NCBI GenBank assembly: GCA_024734495.1
Contig: JALMQS010000055.1
Coordinates: 13,414,863-13,478,862 of the forward strand
DNA: 64,000 bases
Reading direction: 5' to 3'
DNA from: Forficula auricularia
Lineage: Eukaryota > Arthropoda > Insecta > Dermaptera > Forficulidae
A program made the position numbers and the translations under genes. Within the stretch, counting starts at the first letter, position 1. Each line of letters begins with the position of its first letter. The notes beneath the pieces were generated by a model. It searched no databases. It was not told the DNA's origin and saw only the letters and a list, made by a program, of their open reading frames with translations. This document shows positions 1 through 11,059 of this stretch, one piece after another.

Positions 1-129
1 ACTATTTACTCAACTTAATTGGCGAATATAACTTGGCTGCACACGTAGATTTCACTACTTTCTCGAACTTGGCCTGTCTTTTTGCAGAATGTTTTGGTTG
101 GGATTTCTCTTCTTTTTGTAAGCTACGTG

Positions 130-560
130 AAAAGCTCATTTTTGACCTCCCACCCCTTTCCTTTTGGGTGGATTTAGCCTGCTTTTGCATGCTTCTGGAG
201 CCCAGAATTTGTATACAAAATTTGGTTGAGTTTGGTCCAACCGGCTAGAATGGTTGAAAGATAGAAATTTTGGATTTTTGGAATTTTTCCTTTGTTTGTG
301 TCCCAAACTCTACTATCAGACGAAATTTCATGATGCTGGAATGATTGGAAGTACCCTATAGGTTTTGATGACCTGTCAATGTGGGAGTGCCAAAATTAGC
401 TATTTTCTCAGGTCCACATCTCAGAATCTATTTAAGCTACATTATTGAAATTTGGTACTCTCCTCAAGATGGATTACATAATTACATGTGTATAATTTCA
501 CCCCTGTATCTCAAATGGATTCCGAGCTGCAGGGGGTCGAATTGGTTCGTGTAAATAGCG
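130..560. repeat. dispersed repeat in the TATDN1 intron
   Basis: This intronic stretch carries one copy of a roughly 100-bp unit seen in many places in the window (20880-21240, 48650-48860, 60955-61350). Its landmarks are a C-rich run, 'TTTTGGGTGG', 'TTTTGCAT' and 'TATACAAAATTTGGTTGAG'. No exon is visible between 1 and 814. The short open frames here are the repeat itself. Confidence 0.6.
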
Positions 561-814
561 TACAGCGTGTACGGCCAAGCCAATGCTCGAACTTGGCCTG
601 CGCACCCTGTGCGCTTTGATACATATTTATATTCGTTATACCTACATATATAAGTAGGTATATGTTTATAACAGAGGACAATCTCATTATATAATGTAGA
701 TTTGGGGCCGAAACGTCATATATTTATTAATTTTTCCGTATTCATTGTAATGAATGTAAAGTAAAAAAGTTATACTATTAAATTAAATAATTTTGTATTG
801 TTTTTTTGTTTCAG

Positions 815-914
815 GCAAATTTTAGAAATTATGTCAGCAGTTCGCGGCGAAAATATACAGACTTTAAGTGATGTTATCTATGAAAATACATTAAAAATAT
901 TTTTTCCTAAATAA
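815..914 (+). CDS. TATDN1: TatD-family deoxyribonuclease TATDN1, last coding exon (partial gene)
   Basis: The gene enters from the left edge. A polypyrimidine tract and TTTCAG acceptor end at 814. The exon completes a split codon with one base, then encodes 32 residues starting QILEIMSAVRGEN and ending IFFPK before TAA (912-914). The QILEIMSAVR start and the YENTLKIFF end match the C-terminus of animal TATDN1 as I remember it, the last helix region of the TatD metal-dependent nuclease barrel. The catalytic metal ligands lie in earlier exons outside the window. AATAAA at 910-915 overlaps the stop codon and is a likely poly(A) signal. The family acts as a magnesium-dependent 3'-5' exonuclease/endonuclease implicated in DNA fragmentation and repair. 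The identification rests on a short segment but the match is strong. Confidence 0.85.
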
Positions 915-915
915 A
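910..915 (+). promoter_or_regulatory. poly(A) signal of the TATDN1 gene
   Basis: AATAAA overlaps the stop codon of the terminal exon. Short 3' UTRs with this arrangement are plausible in insects, but no cleavage site can be proven here. Confidence 0.5.
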
Positions 916-2194
916 TTTATATACCTACATATTTATATTTTCATTCTTATTTATTGCCCTGACTCCTCTTATTATGATTTCTTTAGAAATTTATTTAAAG
1001 TCTACTTCTATCAGCAATTTGATATCATATTTTATTAGGAAATTTTTAATAGATAACATAGACACAAAAAATTTAGTCGAATTGATAACCTCCTCCTTTT
1101 TTGAAGTCGGTTAAAAATAGGTGGAGCACCTCATCGATACCTTTACCATCAAACGGGTTCGTAAATTTAGGCATACCCAAGATTTTACTCAATTTTTTTT
1201 TTTTTTTTTTAAATTCAAATATAAAAATATCATTACCTACCTACCCTTAGAATCCTTTTAAAAACTGAAATTTTCAATATAATTCAAAATAAATATGCTT
1301 GAATATTTGAAAAATGTTTTCTTTTCCAATCCCATAATTAGAGAGGTTTTTAAAAAAATTTTTTTTTTTTTTTAAATCTCAAAGTTGAAATTTTCTAATT
1401 TTTTCCCCCTATAAGAAATACATAAGAAAAAACAATTTCAATGGGTCTTATAAATATAATTCAATTTAATCAATAATTAACATAATATATAAGATTATAT
1501 ATATTATTTGAGAGATCCAAGAGACGGTGCCTCCTGTGTCTTGTTATTAGTAAACAAATTAATAATTAAAGTACAAAATAAACATTGTGTAAAAACATTA
1601 CCTACATTAAAAAAAATCGTTTAAGTATTCAGTCTTTTTAGCCGAAATTCTTCAGCATTTTAGAGAAAGAGTAGGTATATTTGTTTTTTTATCTATTAAT
1701 ATATCAAGAGAGATTTTAAGTAGTACTAAAAATACTTAAACATTTAATTTTTAAATTTATTTTTTTATTTAGAATTAAATTGAGAAAGAGAGAGAGAGAT
1801 TGTTAGTTTTGTTTTATTGTAAATTTACTAATGTATAAATTATAAACTTGTCCTCTGATTATTTTTTACATTTACAGAAAATCTCAATTGGTTTCTTTGT
1901 CAATCCGATTTTACACCCTCACCCAGAGATTTTTTTTCCTTTAACTGCTCAATGATTTCGTTTGTTTCAAGAAAATCAAAAGTAGAATTCTAAAGGTTTT
2001 AAAAATTAAAGAAAATTAGTGCTGAAAAATTGAAGGTAAGCAGGCATTCACCGATAATTTCGAAATAAATACAATTTTTTAATTTTCATATTGAAAATAC
2101 TTATAGCGAGGTTGCCCGTAAAAAATACAGTTTTGTCTACATGACATATCAAATACTATTAAAAGAGCAAAAATTGTATGATTGAAAAGATTTA
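916..2194. other. AT-rich intergenic DNA, no gene seen
   Basis: No coding signal was found. A TIR-like end with 'TTTTTGAAGTCGGTTAAAAA' (about 1098-1117) matches the right end of the element at 59360-60080, so a decayed copy of that family ends here. Several poly-T runs (1190-1210, 1360-1375) and an AG microsatellite (1786-1798) are present. Confidence 0.55.
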
Positions 2195-2290
2195 CTATAG
2201 CCGAGATTAACAGAGTTATTGATTGATTCATAAAGAGAAATCGTGAAATCAATGAGATCGTCCCCCGTTTGATACAAACAAACATATACT
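2195..2290. repeat. diverged arm of the foldback family seen at 11060 and 43131
   Basis: The order 'GCCGAGA', a CAGAG-TTGTTGATTC-like block, 'AAAGAGAAA' and 'ATACAAACAAACATATA' parallels the arm of the elements at 11060-11428 and 43131-43549. No ribozyme-like core is retained. The Jockey insertion lies directly to its right. Confidence 0.55.
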
Positions 2291-2428
2291 AGTATGTATA
2301 TATAATATAACTTTTTTTTTTTTTTTTTTTATTTCAATTTATTTACAATCAGTTATTTATTTACAACTTTTAGTAAATTTGATGAGAGTTAATTATCTTG
2401 AAGGAATAGTCATCCATTGATGTCTATC

Positions 2429-5152
2429 CTATTTGAATTTGTTTTTCCAGCTGAAGGTCAACATCCTTTCTTCTGTATCAAGTATGTGGTATTTCTTTCT
2501 TCTTCTGATAGTCTGGCTATTGTCCAATAGGACAATGGCCGATGTGTTTGAATGATGTTCTAGTTTCCTTTGGTGTTTATCAAATTGGTTGTATATGACT
2601 TCTCTGATTGACGGTACATCTAGATCTTTGTGTAGAGTTTCATTTGTTATGTACCAGGGGGCATTAGTAATGCCTCTGAGAATTTTTGATTGCACTCTCT
2701 GTATCTTGCTCAAGTTGGACTCACTGGCTGTTCCCCATATTTGACAGCCATACAACCAAATAGGCTTAAGGATTGCTTTATAAATCATCACTTTTGTTTT
2801 CAGAGCAAGCTGTGATTTTCTGCCGATGAGCCAAAACATATTTTTATATTTAATATTGATTTCATTTCTTTTTTTCTTGATGTGCTCCTTCCAAGTGAGC
2901 CTAGTGTCAAGGTGCAGACCTAGATATTTCACCGTACTAGTGTTGGGAATAATTTTTGAATTTATATACACTGGTGGACACGTACATCTTTTATTTGTAA
3001 ATGTAATATGCGAAGATTTGCTTTCATTTATACGAATTCGCCATTTATTCAACCATTTCTGAATCATGTTGAGCTGTTCCTGTAGCTTATTTGAAGCAAG
3101 GCCTGGGTCTTCACTAGTTGCAAGGATGGCAGTGTCATCGGCATATGTAGCGATGAATGACTCGTCAGATGTGGTTGGTAAATCTGCAGTATATACAGAA
3201 TACAAGAGTGGACCTAATACGCTACCTTGTGGGACGCCTGATCGTATGGTATACATTTGCGACAAATCACATTCTACTTTTATTTGAAAAAATCGATCTT
3301 TGAGGTAAGACGTAAGAAGCCAATAGAAATGATCCGGAAAAAGTTTTTTGATTTTGTAAAGTAGACCCTGGTGCCACACTTTGTCAAACGCCTTTTCGAC
3401 ATCCAGGAATACACCCGTGCATATTTTTCTTTCTTCAAGTGTATTTTCAATAACATTAACTATTCTGTGGATTTGCTCTGCCGTTGAATGTTGCTGTCGA
3501 AATCCAAATTGATGGTGTGGCAGTATTTCATCTAGATCAACTGCGGCTTTTAATCTTTGAAGTAGGAGTTTTTCAAGTATTTTTGATGTCTGGGGAAGTA
3601 GGCTTATCGGTCGATAAGATGAAGTTTGGTTTTCAGGTTTGCCAGGTTTTAATATCATGATAATTTGTGCAAACTTCCATTGAGTAGGGAAGTAGCATGT
3701 TCTTATTATGGAATTGTACAATTCAGTGAGAAAAGTTACTCCTTTTTTAGGTAGTTTTTTTAATATTTCGATAGTTATTAGGTCATATCCAGGAGACTTT
3801 TTTTTACGCTCATTTTTTATTGTCTGTTTTATTTCTTTTACAGTAAAATATTTAATAGGAGGAGATAATTGCAATGGGGAGCATAAGAAATCTTCAATTT
3901 CTTCGTTTTCTGAGTTTGAACACGTTTGAGAATAAGGGATAAATACATTGCTTAAATGTTTTGCAAATACCTCCGCCTTTTCTGCATTTGTTCTTGCCCA
4001 TGTGTTTGGGTAGATTTTTATTGGGGATATGAATGTTTTGGGCCTTTTGAGATATTTTGTTGCCTTCCATACGGAATATTCATTGTTTCCTTGGGGGGAT
4101 AATTTAGATAGGTAATTTTGAATTGTTTCATTTTTGTTTTTATTTATCAGAATTTTGAGTTCTTTTGATACTCTGTTGAATATTAATTTATCTAGTGGAT
4201 ACTGCGTTCTTTGCCAGATTTTCCTGAGTCTTCGCTTTTCTCTTAGCTTTTCTCTTATCTCAAACGGATAATTTATTTCTTTTATTTTGTAGTTTATTTC
4301 AGGAGTTGCAAGCCAAGCTGATTCCTGAATAATTTTATTGAAATGTTCTATGGCTTGATCGATATCACTCTCTGTTTTCAAGGATATGCTGAGGTTTATA
4401 TTTTCCTCTACACTTCTCTGAAATAATCTCCAGTTCGTTTTTTTATTGCTCAGGGTGGGATAGATTTTTGTTTTTAACAACGTAGAGCTAATTGTAGCTA
4501 TTACAGGGGTGTGATCCGAACTAAGTTCTAGGCTTTCTTCTATGTTAGTATAGGAACTTGAAAGTCCTTTTGAAATAAAGAAGTCTAATAGATCAGGTAA
4601 TCTATTTGGATCTGAAGGCCAATAGGTTGGCTTCCTTGTCGTTAAAGTATTATATCCGTTTGAATTGATTGATTTTAACAAATTTCTCCCTTTAGGTGTA
4701 ATCAGTCTAGATCCCCAATTCGTGTGTTTCGAATTGTAGTCACCTCCTGCTAAGAACTTAGGGCCAAGTGTTTCAAAGAATGATGTAAATTGTTCTTTTG
4801 TAATAGAATGTCTTGGGGGACAATATAATGCACTAACCACTATATTCGAACCATTTTTATTTGTGATTTTAATAGATGTTGCTTGTATAAAGCTTTTTTC
4901 ATATTTATCAAGTTCATAATGGAATATTGATTCTTTGATTAGTATCGCCGTACCTCCATGTGCTGTGCCATCGGGATGTTCTGTAGAGTAAAATTTATAA
5001 TTAGGTATTTTGAAGTAGTTTTTAGAAGTGAAGTGCGTTTCTGACACTAGGAGAATATCAATTTTTTCCATATGTAGAAATATTTCAATTTCGTTTCTTC
5101 GTTGAACCAATCCGTTGGCGTTCCAGAGAGCTATTCTGATTGCATCAGCCAT
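2429..5152 (-). CDS. Jockey LINE ORF2, endonuclease-reverse transcriptase
   Basis: This 907-aa polyprotein has an N-terminal apurinic-type endonuclease (about residues 1-230: WNANGL, SETH, GGDYNSKH, and SDHTPV near residue 210). A reverse transcriptase follows (about 480-750: SYRPISLL, FLDVEKAFDKVW near 580, SGVPQGSVLGPLLY, and the catalytic YADD near 669-672). The C-terminus has the usual 'thumb' region (KYLGLHLD, GCQIWGTAS). The endonuclease nicks target DNA and the RT copies element RNA from the nick. Its length and intact catalytic residues match active Jockey elements. It starts two bases after the ORF1 stop. Confidence 0.95.
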   Translation of the reverse strand: MADAIRIALWNANGLVQRRNEIEIFLHMEKIDILLVSETHFTSKNYFKIPNYKFYSTEHPDGTAHGGTAILIKESIFHYELDKYEKSFIQATSIKITNKNGSNIVVSALYCPPRHSITKEQFTSFFETLGPKFLAGGDYNSKHTNWGSRLITPKGRNLLKSINSNGYNTLTTRKPTYWPSDPNRLPDLLDFFISKGLSSSYTNIEESLELSSDHTPVIATISSTLLKTKIYPTLSNKKTNWRLFQRSVEENINLSISLKTESDIDQAIEHFNKIIQESAWLATPEINYKIKEINYPFEIREKLREKRRLRKIWQRTQYPLDKLIFNRVSKELKILINKNKNETIQNYLSKLSPQGNNEYSVWKATKYLKRPKTFISPIKIYPNTWARTNAEKAEVFAKHLSNVFIPYSQTCSNSENEEIEDFLCSPLQLSPPIKYFTVKEIKQTIKNERKKKSPGYDLITIEILKKLPKKGVTFLTELYNSIIRTCYFPTQWKFAQIIMILKPGKPENQTSSYRPISLLPQTSKILEKLLLQRLKAAVDLDEILPHHQFGFRQQHSTAEQIHRIVNVIENTLEERKICTGVFLDVEKAFDKVWHQGLLYKIKKLFPDHFYWLLTSYLKDRFFQIKVECDLSQMYTIRSGVPQGSVLGPLLYSVYTADLPTTSDESFIATYADDTAILATSEDPGLASNKLQEQLNMIQKWLNKWRIRINESKSSHITFTNKRCTCPPVYINSKIIPNTSTVKYLGLHLDTRLTWKEHIKKKRNEINIKYKNMFWLIGRKSQLALKTKVMIYKAILKPIWLYGCQIWGTASESNLSKIQRVQSKILRGITNAPWYITNETLHKDLDVPSIREVIYNQFDKHQRKLEHHSNTSAIVLLDNSQTIRRRKKYHILDTEERMLTFSWKNKFK

Positions 5153-5154
5153 TT

Positions 5155-6492
5155 CTAGTTATTATTATTGATGACTTGTGATAGCAGGTTAAGTATAAGT
5201 CTATTTTGTTCCAATAATTGATTGAACATCGTTTTGAATTCGTTCATGAAGGAAGTTAATACTGTATTGATGTCATTTGTTTGATTATTATTATTTGCAT
5301 TTCCAACAACTTGGGCGTATGATCTTTGAAACTTTAGCTGGGGGTTTGAGTGATGTAATGGAGGCGGAGGGGGAAGGAGTGATGCTGTTGTATGTTCTGT
5401 TTGAGTTTGGATAGGAGTTTTTCCGCGATTGGTATTGGGTTCAGTATTATTCATTGATTTGCCTCTCATTTTTTGTAGTTCTTTGTATATTGAACATCCT
5501 TTATAATTTGCTGGATGATCTCCTTTGCAATTCGCACAGACAGCGGGGATGTTCTTTAGTTTGGTACATTGTGCAGTGTCATGTTGGCCCCCACATTTGA
5601 CACATATATATGGTCTGAAACAATATGATCTTGTATGGTTGTAATTTTGACATCTCGTACATTGGGGAATTACATTTTTCTTTCTGGGTGGTTCGACAAT
5701 TATTTTTGTATTTTGTAAATAGTTAATATTATAGATATTTTTATTATTGTCATTTGGTTCAAGATCAAGAAAAAATAGTGGAAGAGGGTCTTTGGTTAAT
5801 CTATTTCTTATGTTTGTCATGTTTCTTACATTAAAACCCTTTTCATTTAGTTCATGTTTGATATCATCAATGTTGATAGAATGGTGGAGGTTTTTTATTA
5901 CAACACGGAAAGCTCTGTCTTGTTTTAATTGGTAAGTGTGGTGAATGACATTACCTTCTTTTAAAAATTTTGCCAATTTTCTATAGGCTTCTATGGATGT
6001 GACATTAATTTTTATTGTAGAATCTTTCATGGCCTTGCATGTGAATTCATTTTTATTTATAATTTTAGATACGCTATCTGCCATATCTTTATAATTTAAA
6101 ACGTGATAAATATAAATGGGCGGAGGAGATGGAGTTTTCGAAATTTTGTTCGAATCATTAATTTTGTTTTCACTTGATGGGTTAATATTGGCAAGTGGAG
6201 CAAAACGATTTGTTTGTTGTATTAATAGAGTGTCTTGATTAGGTAATTGTAATTTTTCACCTGAAATAGTTCGCTTTCTTTTGACCCTTTGCCATGTTAC
6301 TTCCATTTCTTGATTAACAGGTTGTTGAGATGATGAGTTATCATTTTTTGATGATAACTGGTTGGATGCGATGTTGGCTTGTGAATGTTGTTCTTGTTCT
6401 GAGAATGAGTCACTATTTCTTGACGGAAACTCACTTGATGAAGATGTATAATGTAAATTTTGATCACTGGATATGGCATTATTTGATGCCAT
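5155..6492 (-). CDS. Jockey LINE ORF1, gag-like nucleic-acid-binding protein
   Basis: This 445-aa ORF is the first of the Jockey element. The N-terminal third is low-complexity, rich in S, N and Q, with a basic patch (VKRKRT). A central region resembles the RRM-like/PRE_C2HC fold of Jockey gag proteins. Three zinc knuckles follow near residues 275-335: C-x2-C-x4-H-x4-C, then CVKCGGQHDTAQC, then CANCKGDHP...C. The tail contains P-rich and N-rich stretches. It coats the element RNA in ribonucleoprotein particles. The ATG at 6492 was chosen as the first of the long frame. The stop TAG is separated by two bases from the ORF2 ATG (TAGAAATGG), suggesting termination-reinitiation for ORF2 translation. 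No internal stop or frameshift is visible. Confidence 0.9.
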   Translation of the reverse strand: MASNNAISSDQNLHYTSSSSEFPSRNSDSFSEQEQHSQANIASNQLSSKNDNSSSQQPVNQEMEVTWQRVKRKRTISGEKLQLPNQDTLLIQQTNRFAPLANINPSSENKINDSNKISKTPSPPPIYIYHVLNYKDMADSVSKIINKNEFTCKAMKDSTIKINVTSIEAYRKLAKFLKEGNVIHHTYQLKQDRAFRVVIKNLHHSINIDDIKHELNEKGFNVRNMTNIRNRLTKDPLPLFFLDLEPNDNNKNIYNINYLQNTKIIVEPPRKKNVIPQCTRCQNYNHTRSYCFRPYICVKCGGQHDTAQCTKLKNIPAVCANCKGDHPANYKGCSIYKELQKMRGKSMNNTEPNTNRGKTPIQTQTEHTTASLLPPPPPLHHSNPQLKFQRSYAQVVGNANNNNQTNDINTVLTSFMNEFKTMFNQLLEQNRLILNLLSQVINNNN

Positions 6493-6799
6493 ATTTAATG
6501 GGGGGGGGGCTCAAGCCCTCTTGTTGTCCTGCCCTATCAGAAGATTTTTTCCCGATATGAACAAGACAAAAGAAAAGAAAAAAAAAATTTCTTTTTAATG
6601 ATAAGAATCTCAAGTTATTTTGGAATTCTATAATCGGTTAATCACTAGATGTTCACAGTCCAAGAGCTCAATGCATAATGATAATATAACTAATTTAAAT
6701 ATGTATAATAATAATAATATGTTTATTATTCACAATAATAAAATATATAATAAATGAAAAAAAATAATACAAACTCAAGGTCGACTCGACCGTTTTTAA

Positions 6800-7148
6800 A
6801 TATGTATATATTTTGCAGTAAAAACCCGTTTTTAGTAAGAACTGGTTGTTACTAGTTAAAACGCGTTTCACTGAATACCCTGGTGGCAACCAGAATTTAC
6901 TGATGTTGGTTAAGTTTGGTCCAAAGGTCTAGAATCTTCATTTTTGACCTTCCGCCTTATTTTTTAAAAGAAAATAAACACCCAAAATTGGGCAGAAGGT
7001 CAAAAATGAAGATTCTAGACCCTTGGACCAAACTCAACAAACATCAGTAAATTCCAATTGCCACAAAGGTATTCAATGAAACGCGTTTTAACTAGTAAGA
7101 ACCCGTTTTTACTAAAAAACGGTTTTTTTACTGCAACACATATACCTA
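6800..7148. repeat. palindromic (foldback) element, arms about 155 bp
   Basis: Arms at about 6800-6955 and 6990-7148 are reverse complements with some mismatches. Each carries 'TTGCAGTAAAAA', 'AAACGCGTTT', 'TTTACTGATGTT' and 'AATCTTCATTTTTGACCTT', around a loop of about 30 bp. The arms include one copy of the 'TTTGGTCCAA' part of the 100-bp unit. It lies just right of the Jockey insertion. No coding capacity. Confidence 0.8.
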
Positions 7149-8486
7149 ATTATATAATTTATTTGTTAAGAGTAATAGAATAAATTTTATTTATTACTAA
7201 CTAAAAAACCTGAGACATAAAACTTTTCTAATACCAAGATAAAGAGGGGAATTTCAAAAAATATTAATTTTAGAAATGATCGAAATTTTAAACAACAAAA
7301 ATTCAATCAATAAAAGACTTTCTCAACATTTTTAAAGAAAAATAATTTTTTGTAAACATTTATATATTTTTTTTTATTCAACTTAGTTACATCTCAAGAC
7401 AATCTGAATCATTATCTATTATCAAAATATTTATTTATTTTCCTTTCTTAAAGCAACTATTTCTCCAAATTTCTTAAATTTACATTGATAAAGAGACAAG
7501 ATCTCCCGAAATGTTTAGATTTTAAATAAACGTTTTAAGATTGTTTTTTATAAAATATTTGTATTTATTTATACATATACCTTTACATAGTTATATTCGT
7601 TATATACCATATACGTATATATCCATTTGCATCAATCAGAGGACAACCTCACCGATTCCTCTTGATTAAAAATTGTATACTTTTATGTTCACAGGGCCAA
7701 GCTATTTCGCGGCCCGTGTACAAAACTAAATTTTGCGCCCTTACAGACATAATTATAAATTAGAAAGGTTTAGTTAGCTATATTCTTTTTTTTACCGTTT
7801 TTTTATTATTATTTTTTTTTATTTAAAAATGGTAAAATATGTTTTCTTAATTTATGTAAGTAAACTTTTACATACGCGCTGCTCGGCCTATTTATTGTAT
7901 TTTGTCTTAAGATAGCAAGCCGTTTTGCCGCCCGTGTGCGGTGCATAACTTTGCACCAATGGCGACCATGCCCTGTAGGTTCAGACTATATCAAAAATTT
8001 TGATGAAATAGGCTTTATTAAACATTTTCAAAGACAACAAAAAAATCTAACCCTATAAATTATTTAATAAAAAAAACAAAAACAAATATGAATAACACCA
8101 AAATTCATGGTTGAATAAATTAACAATAATTACAAATTATTTTTATATTTTCTTTACTTTAATATTAGGTATCTATCTATGTTGGTTAGACCGTCACGTC
8201 GAATAAATACTATATAGGCCCATGTTTGATTCTCGGTCAGTCAGATATTTTTGTTTATATTAGAAAGATCCCAAGTGGGCAAATCCACCCATGTTCGGAA
8301 AATTTGATTTTCAAAAAAGAAACTGCACCTATTTTTCAAAAAGAAGGCGAAAGCTTATCTTCAATATTTCGAGCCTTTTAAAACGTTGGTTAATAAACTG
8401 AAATTAAAATGTCTATTAATTTTCACAACTTTTAGAATTGTTTTCTTATCGCTTTTGCTTCCCTTCAAAGTTCTTTTCTTTTCTTT
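7149..8486. other. AT-rich DNA without genes
   Basis: No exon or ORF of note. A degraded arm of the foldback family is visible near 7560-7660 ('TTTGCATCAATCAGAGGACAACCTC' in part). The rest is simple AT-rich sequence. Confidence 0.5.
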
Positions 8487-8845
8487 TTTTTTAATGATAT
8501 TGATGTGAGAAGGAGATACACCAGAAGGTGGATCCCCTAAAGGCCAGTATGGGCTGGCCTCTCCATCGTGAAAAGAACAGAGCAGAAGGAAAAGAAGCCG
8601 GGATCACGAGCCAATCTCAGAAACTTAGATACGATTCAATATCCAATTTACTAAGGTTTTAGGGGCTTCGAGCAGTGGTAAATTCTCCGCGCGATAAATT
8701 CGGTTAAATTTATCTCCCACTTAATTTTTATTACCAGACCCTATACTTACAGAAAAAATGTCTGGGTATAGCCGGGAATCGAACCCGAGACCTTCGGGTT
8801 GCCAGTCAGTTATTCTGACCATTACACCACGGAGGCAGACGTCTG
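8487..8845 (-). mobile_element. tRNA-derived SINE (LINE-like 3' tail)
   Basis: Read on the - strand, a tRNA-like head lies at about 8845-8765, with A-box-like TGGTGTAATGGTCAG (rc of 8816-8830) and a perfect B box GGTTCGATTCC (rc of 8775-8785). A body and an A-rich 3' end (T run near 8486-8492) follow. The 3' part carries 'CTTTAGGGGAT', a CACC block and 'GGTGTA', which also end the LINE fragment at 37545-37975, so the SINE probably borrows that LINE's tail. The acceptor stem does not pair, so this is not a functional tRNA gene. Confidence 0.75.
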
Positions 8846-9691
8846 ACTTTGATCTGACCAAAAATTATTGTCGCTACCCAAATAGCACAAATAAGTTAAA
8901 TTAACATTAAAACCATTTGAAATAAAAATTCCAGTATATTCACCATTAAAATGACAGTGTATTTTTTTTATTTTTCTTGTCATATTGATGCAAAAGATGT
9001 TATTCCAAAATAGTTCAAAACCTTTGTAGTCTTTGCATTGAAATGAAGGAGAATAGAAATAAATTAACGTGATATTTTAAACATATTTTTAGGAATAATT
9101 TTATTTAATTATTTGTTACCCATTTTTGACTTAATTTATTGTCATTCTTTTAATCTGTGCTACTTGGGTATATAAATGTTCAAGCGTTCGTATAAAATTT
9201 TATGAATTTTTTGGCATTTCAGAATTAAATATTTTATGGTATGTTTTTATTTATTGCAGGTAGGTATTCACAATTCATTGAATAATGATAAAAAAATTGA
9301 AATATACGATAAAAAAAAAAATAAGTTTTGAAAAAAATACAAATTATAATAATTATTATTATTTTACTTAAAATATAAATAATATAACACTTATAAATAT
9401 ACTCTTGTCTTCTCTAGACCAGACCTGTTGGAATCAAGTTGATTCAATCAACCCTAATTTGTCATTGATTGAAATAAAATCTAATAAATTATATTATTTT
9501 TTCAACAAAATAAATAAATAAACATTAAAATAAAATTATAAAAAACAAAAACATATATTAGATATTTGATAAATATATTAAATAGTATTATTCTTATTGC
9601 GAAGAATAAAAACTGGGTCTAACTCCTGAGACTGTTGCCCAAAAGAAAAAGAGGGGCGAGGCGCCGTTTTGACTTGCCTCGCATTACCAAT
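8846..9691. other. AT-rich intergenic DNA, nothing recognised
   Basis: No ORF, RNA gene or clear repeat boundary is visible. The sequence is AT-rich with homopolymer runs. Confidence 0.5.
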
Positions 9692-9912
9692 CAGGGGTGG
9701 CCAACCTTTTACATACCATGCGCCAATTTTTTCACGTACATAGTTCAGATGCGCCATACAACTCACAACCTTTTCTACCTTCTTACATCAAAGCCGGTGT
9801 TTGTAAATAGGTAAAATGGTGGGTAGGATCTGCTTTGCATAGGGGAGTAAAAAAAAACTGATTAAATAGGCCAACTGTAAACCCCTAATGAGCCATAGGT
9901 TGGCCACCCCTG
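9692..9912. mobile_element. hAT-like MITE (221 bp)
   Basis: The terminal inverted repeats CAGGGGTGGCCAACCT (9692-9707) and AGGTTGGCCACCCCTG (9897-9912) are perfect over 16 bp and of the CAGGGG...CCCCTG type usual for hAT elements. No 8-bp target duplication is recognisable, so the flanks have decayed. It has no coding capacity. Confidence 0.8.
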
Positions 9913-10246
9913 GCCTATACTATCCCCCCGTCAAACCATTTTTAATTTATAGATACACTATTGGAAATCAATATGATGCGTAATTAAAGTAGCTTTTGTT
10001 TTAAAAATATTTAGAGAAAAAAAGTCAGTAGAATATTCTTATTATTTCTATCGTTGTGTGGGTTCAGAAGTGTTAGATTCTAGACAAGTTCTATTAGTTC
10101 GGATAGGATGTATCCAATATATGTAGCTCGATTCTTTGGTAAGGATATGTCTCAGATTTTTTTCAGAATCTCTTCCTAATTTCTCCGGGTCTATCTGAAC
10201 ACATCCTAACTGAAGAATTGATTTGATCTAATAACAATCTAAACCA

Positions 10247-10340
10247 GGGGTGGCCAAAATATTAGGCGTTGAGGGCGACTTTATTGCTGAAAGTGTACTT
10301 GAGGGCGTCTACGTTTTTTTTTAGCATATAAGTACTTACA
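10247..10340. mobile_element. fragment with a hAT-like terminus
   Basis: 'CAGGGGTGGCCAAAATATT' begins at about 10247 and matches the terminus at 9692. The opposite terminus was not found, so this is a broken copy. Confidence 0.5.
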
Positions 10341-11048
10341 AATTGTTTTTTTTTTTTTTTATTTAAAGACTTTTTTAGGTACTCCCAATTATTGGTGAGG
10401 TTTCTAGAAGAAATTCAGTGAAGTGATGACCCTTCCGAAATCCCAAACTTCTCCTCCCAATCTTTTTTTGTTTTTTACCCTCATGCAATCTCTTTTAAAT
10501 AAAAATTTTAAAATTTGTCAAATATTTAGATCGAGATCTGAAAATTAAACATTAATAATATCTTTATTTTTAAATAAAGAAACCGCGTTGACTTGCGCGG
10601 TTTATTTATTTAAAAATAAAAATTAAAAAACTAAAGTTTAAAATAATACATTTTTAAAAACATTATTTAATAATTATATCCAAACGCCTCCCACTCGATC
10701 GCTCCATTTGTCTATAATATAAAAATCTTTTCTTAGTTCCCTAACTTAATAATTTAATAATATTTAAAAATATAATATTATTTAAGAATAAATCGATTTA
10801 GTCAGTTTCTTAATTAATGAAATTTTAGTTAAATATTAAAAGGGTACCAAGTTAATGCTGGGCACTCATTATTTATAATCGTATTTGCATTCTCTCATTT
10901 GCGAGGAACTTATCAAATTTGTGTGATTATTTAGCCAGTATGGGAACATTATTTTGAACACATGAGGCGCTCTATGCAAAAACACCAAAAAAACTTTTCA
11001 GTAGAGAAAAAAACTGTTTATAATGGAGCGGACTAGACAGTAAAAACA
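10341..11048. other. AT-rich DNA, no gene seen
   Basis: It contains a short hairpin around 10568-10615 (two 'TTTATTTTTAAATAAA'-like arms around a CGCG-containing core). No coding signal. Confidence 0.45.
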
Positions 11049-11059
11049 ATATTTTAAGC

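Larger units (their letters stand above)
2312..6680 (-). mobile_element. full-length Jockey-type non-LTR retrotransposon
   Basis: The 4.37-kb element reads on the - strand. It starts at 6680 with CATTATGC, has ORF1 then ORF2, and ends in a run of about 20 A residues (T in + orientation, 2312-2331). It is flanked by a perfect 10-bp target duplication, ATAATATAAC, at 2302-2311 and 6681-6690. A CAT-type start, an internal 5' promoter and a poly(A) tail are typical of the Jockey and I groups. Both ORFs are open and all key motifs are present, so this copy may be recent and competent. The 5' leader contains a run of C residues just before ORF1. Confidence 0.93.

Noticed and set aside
8765..8840. 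Functional tRNA gene on the - strand
   Set aside because: Good A and B boxes, but the acceptor and anticodon stems do not pair and the sequence continues into a SINE body.
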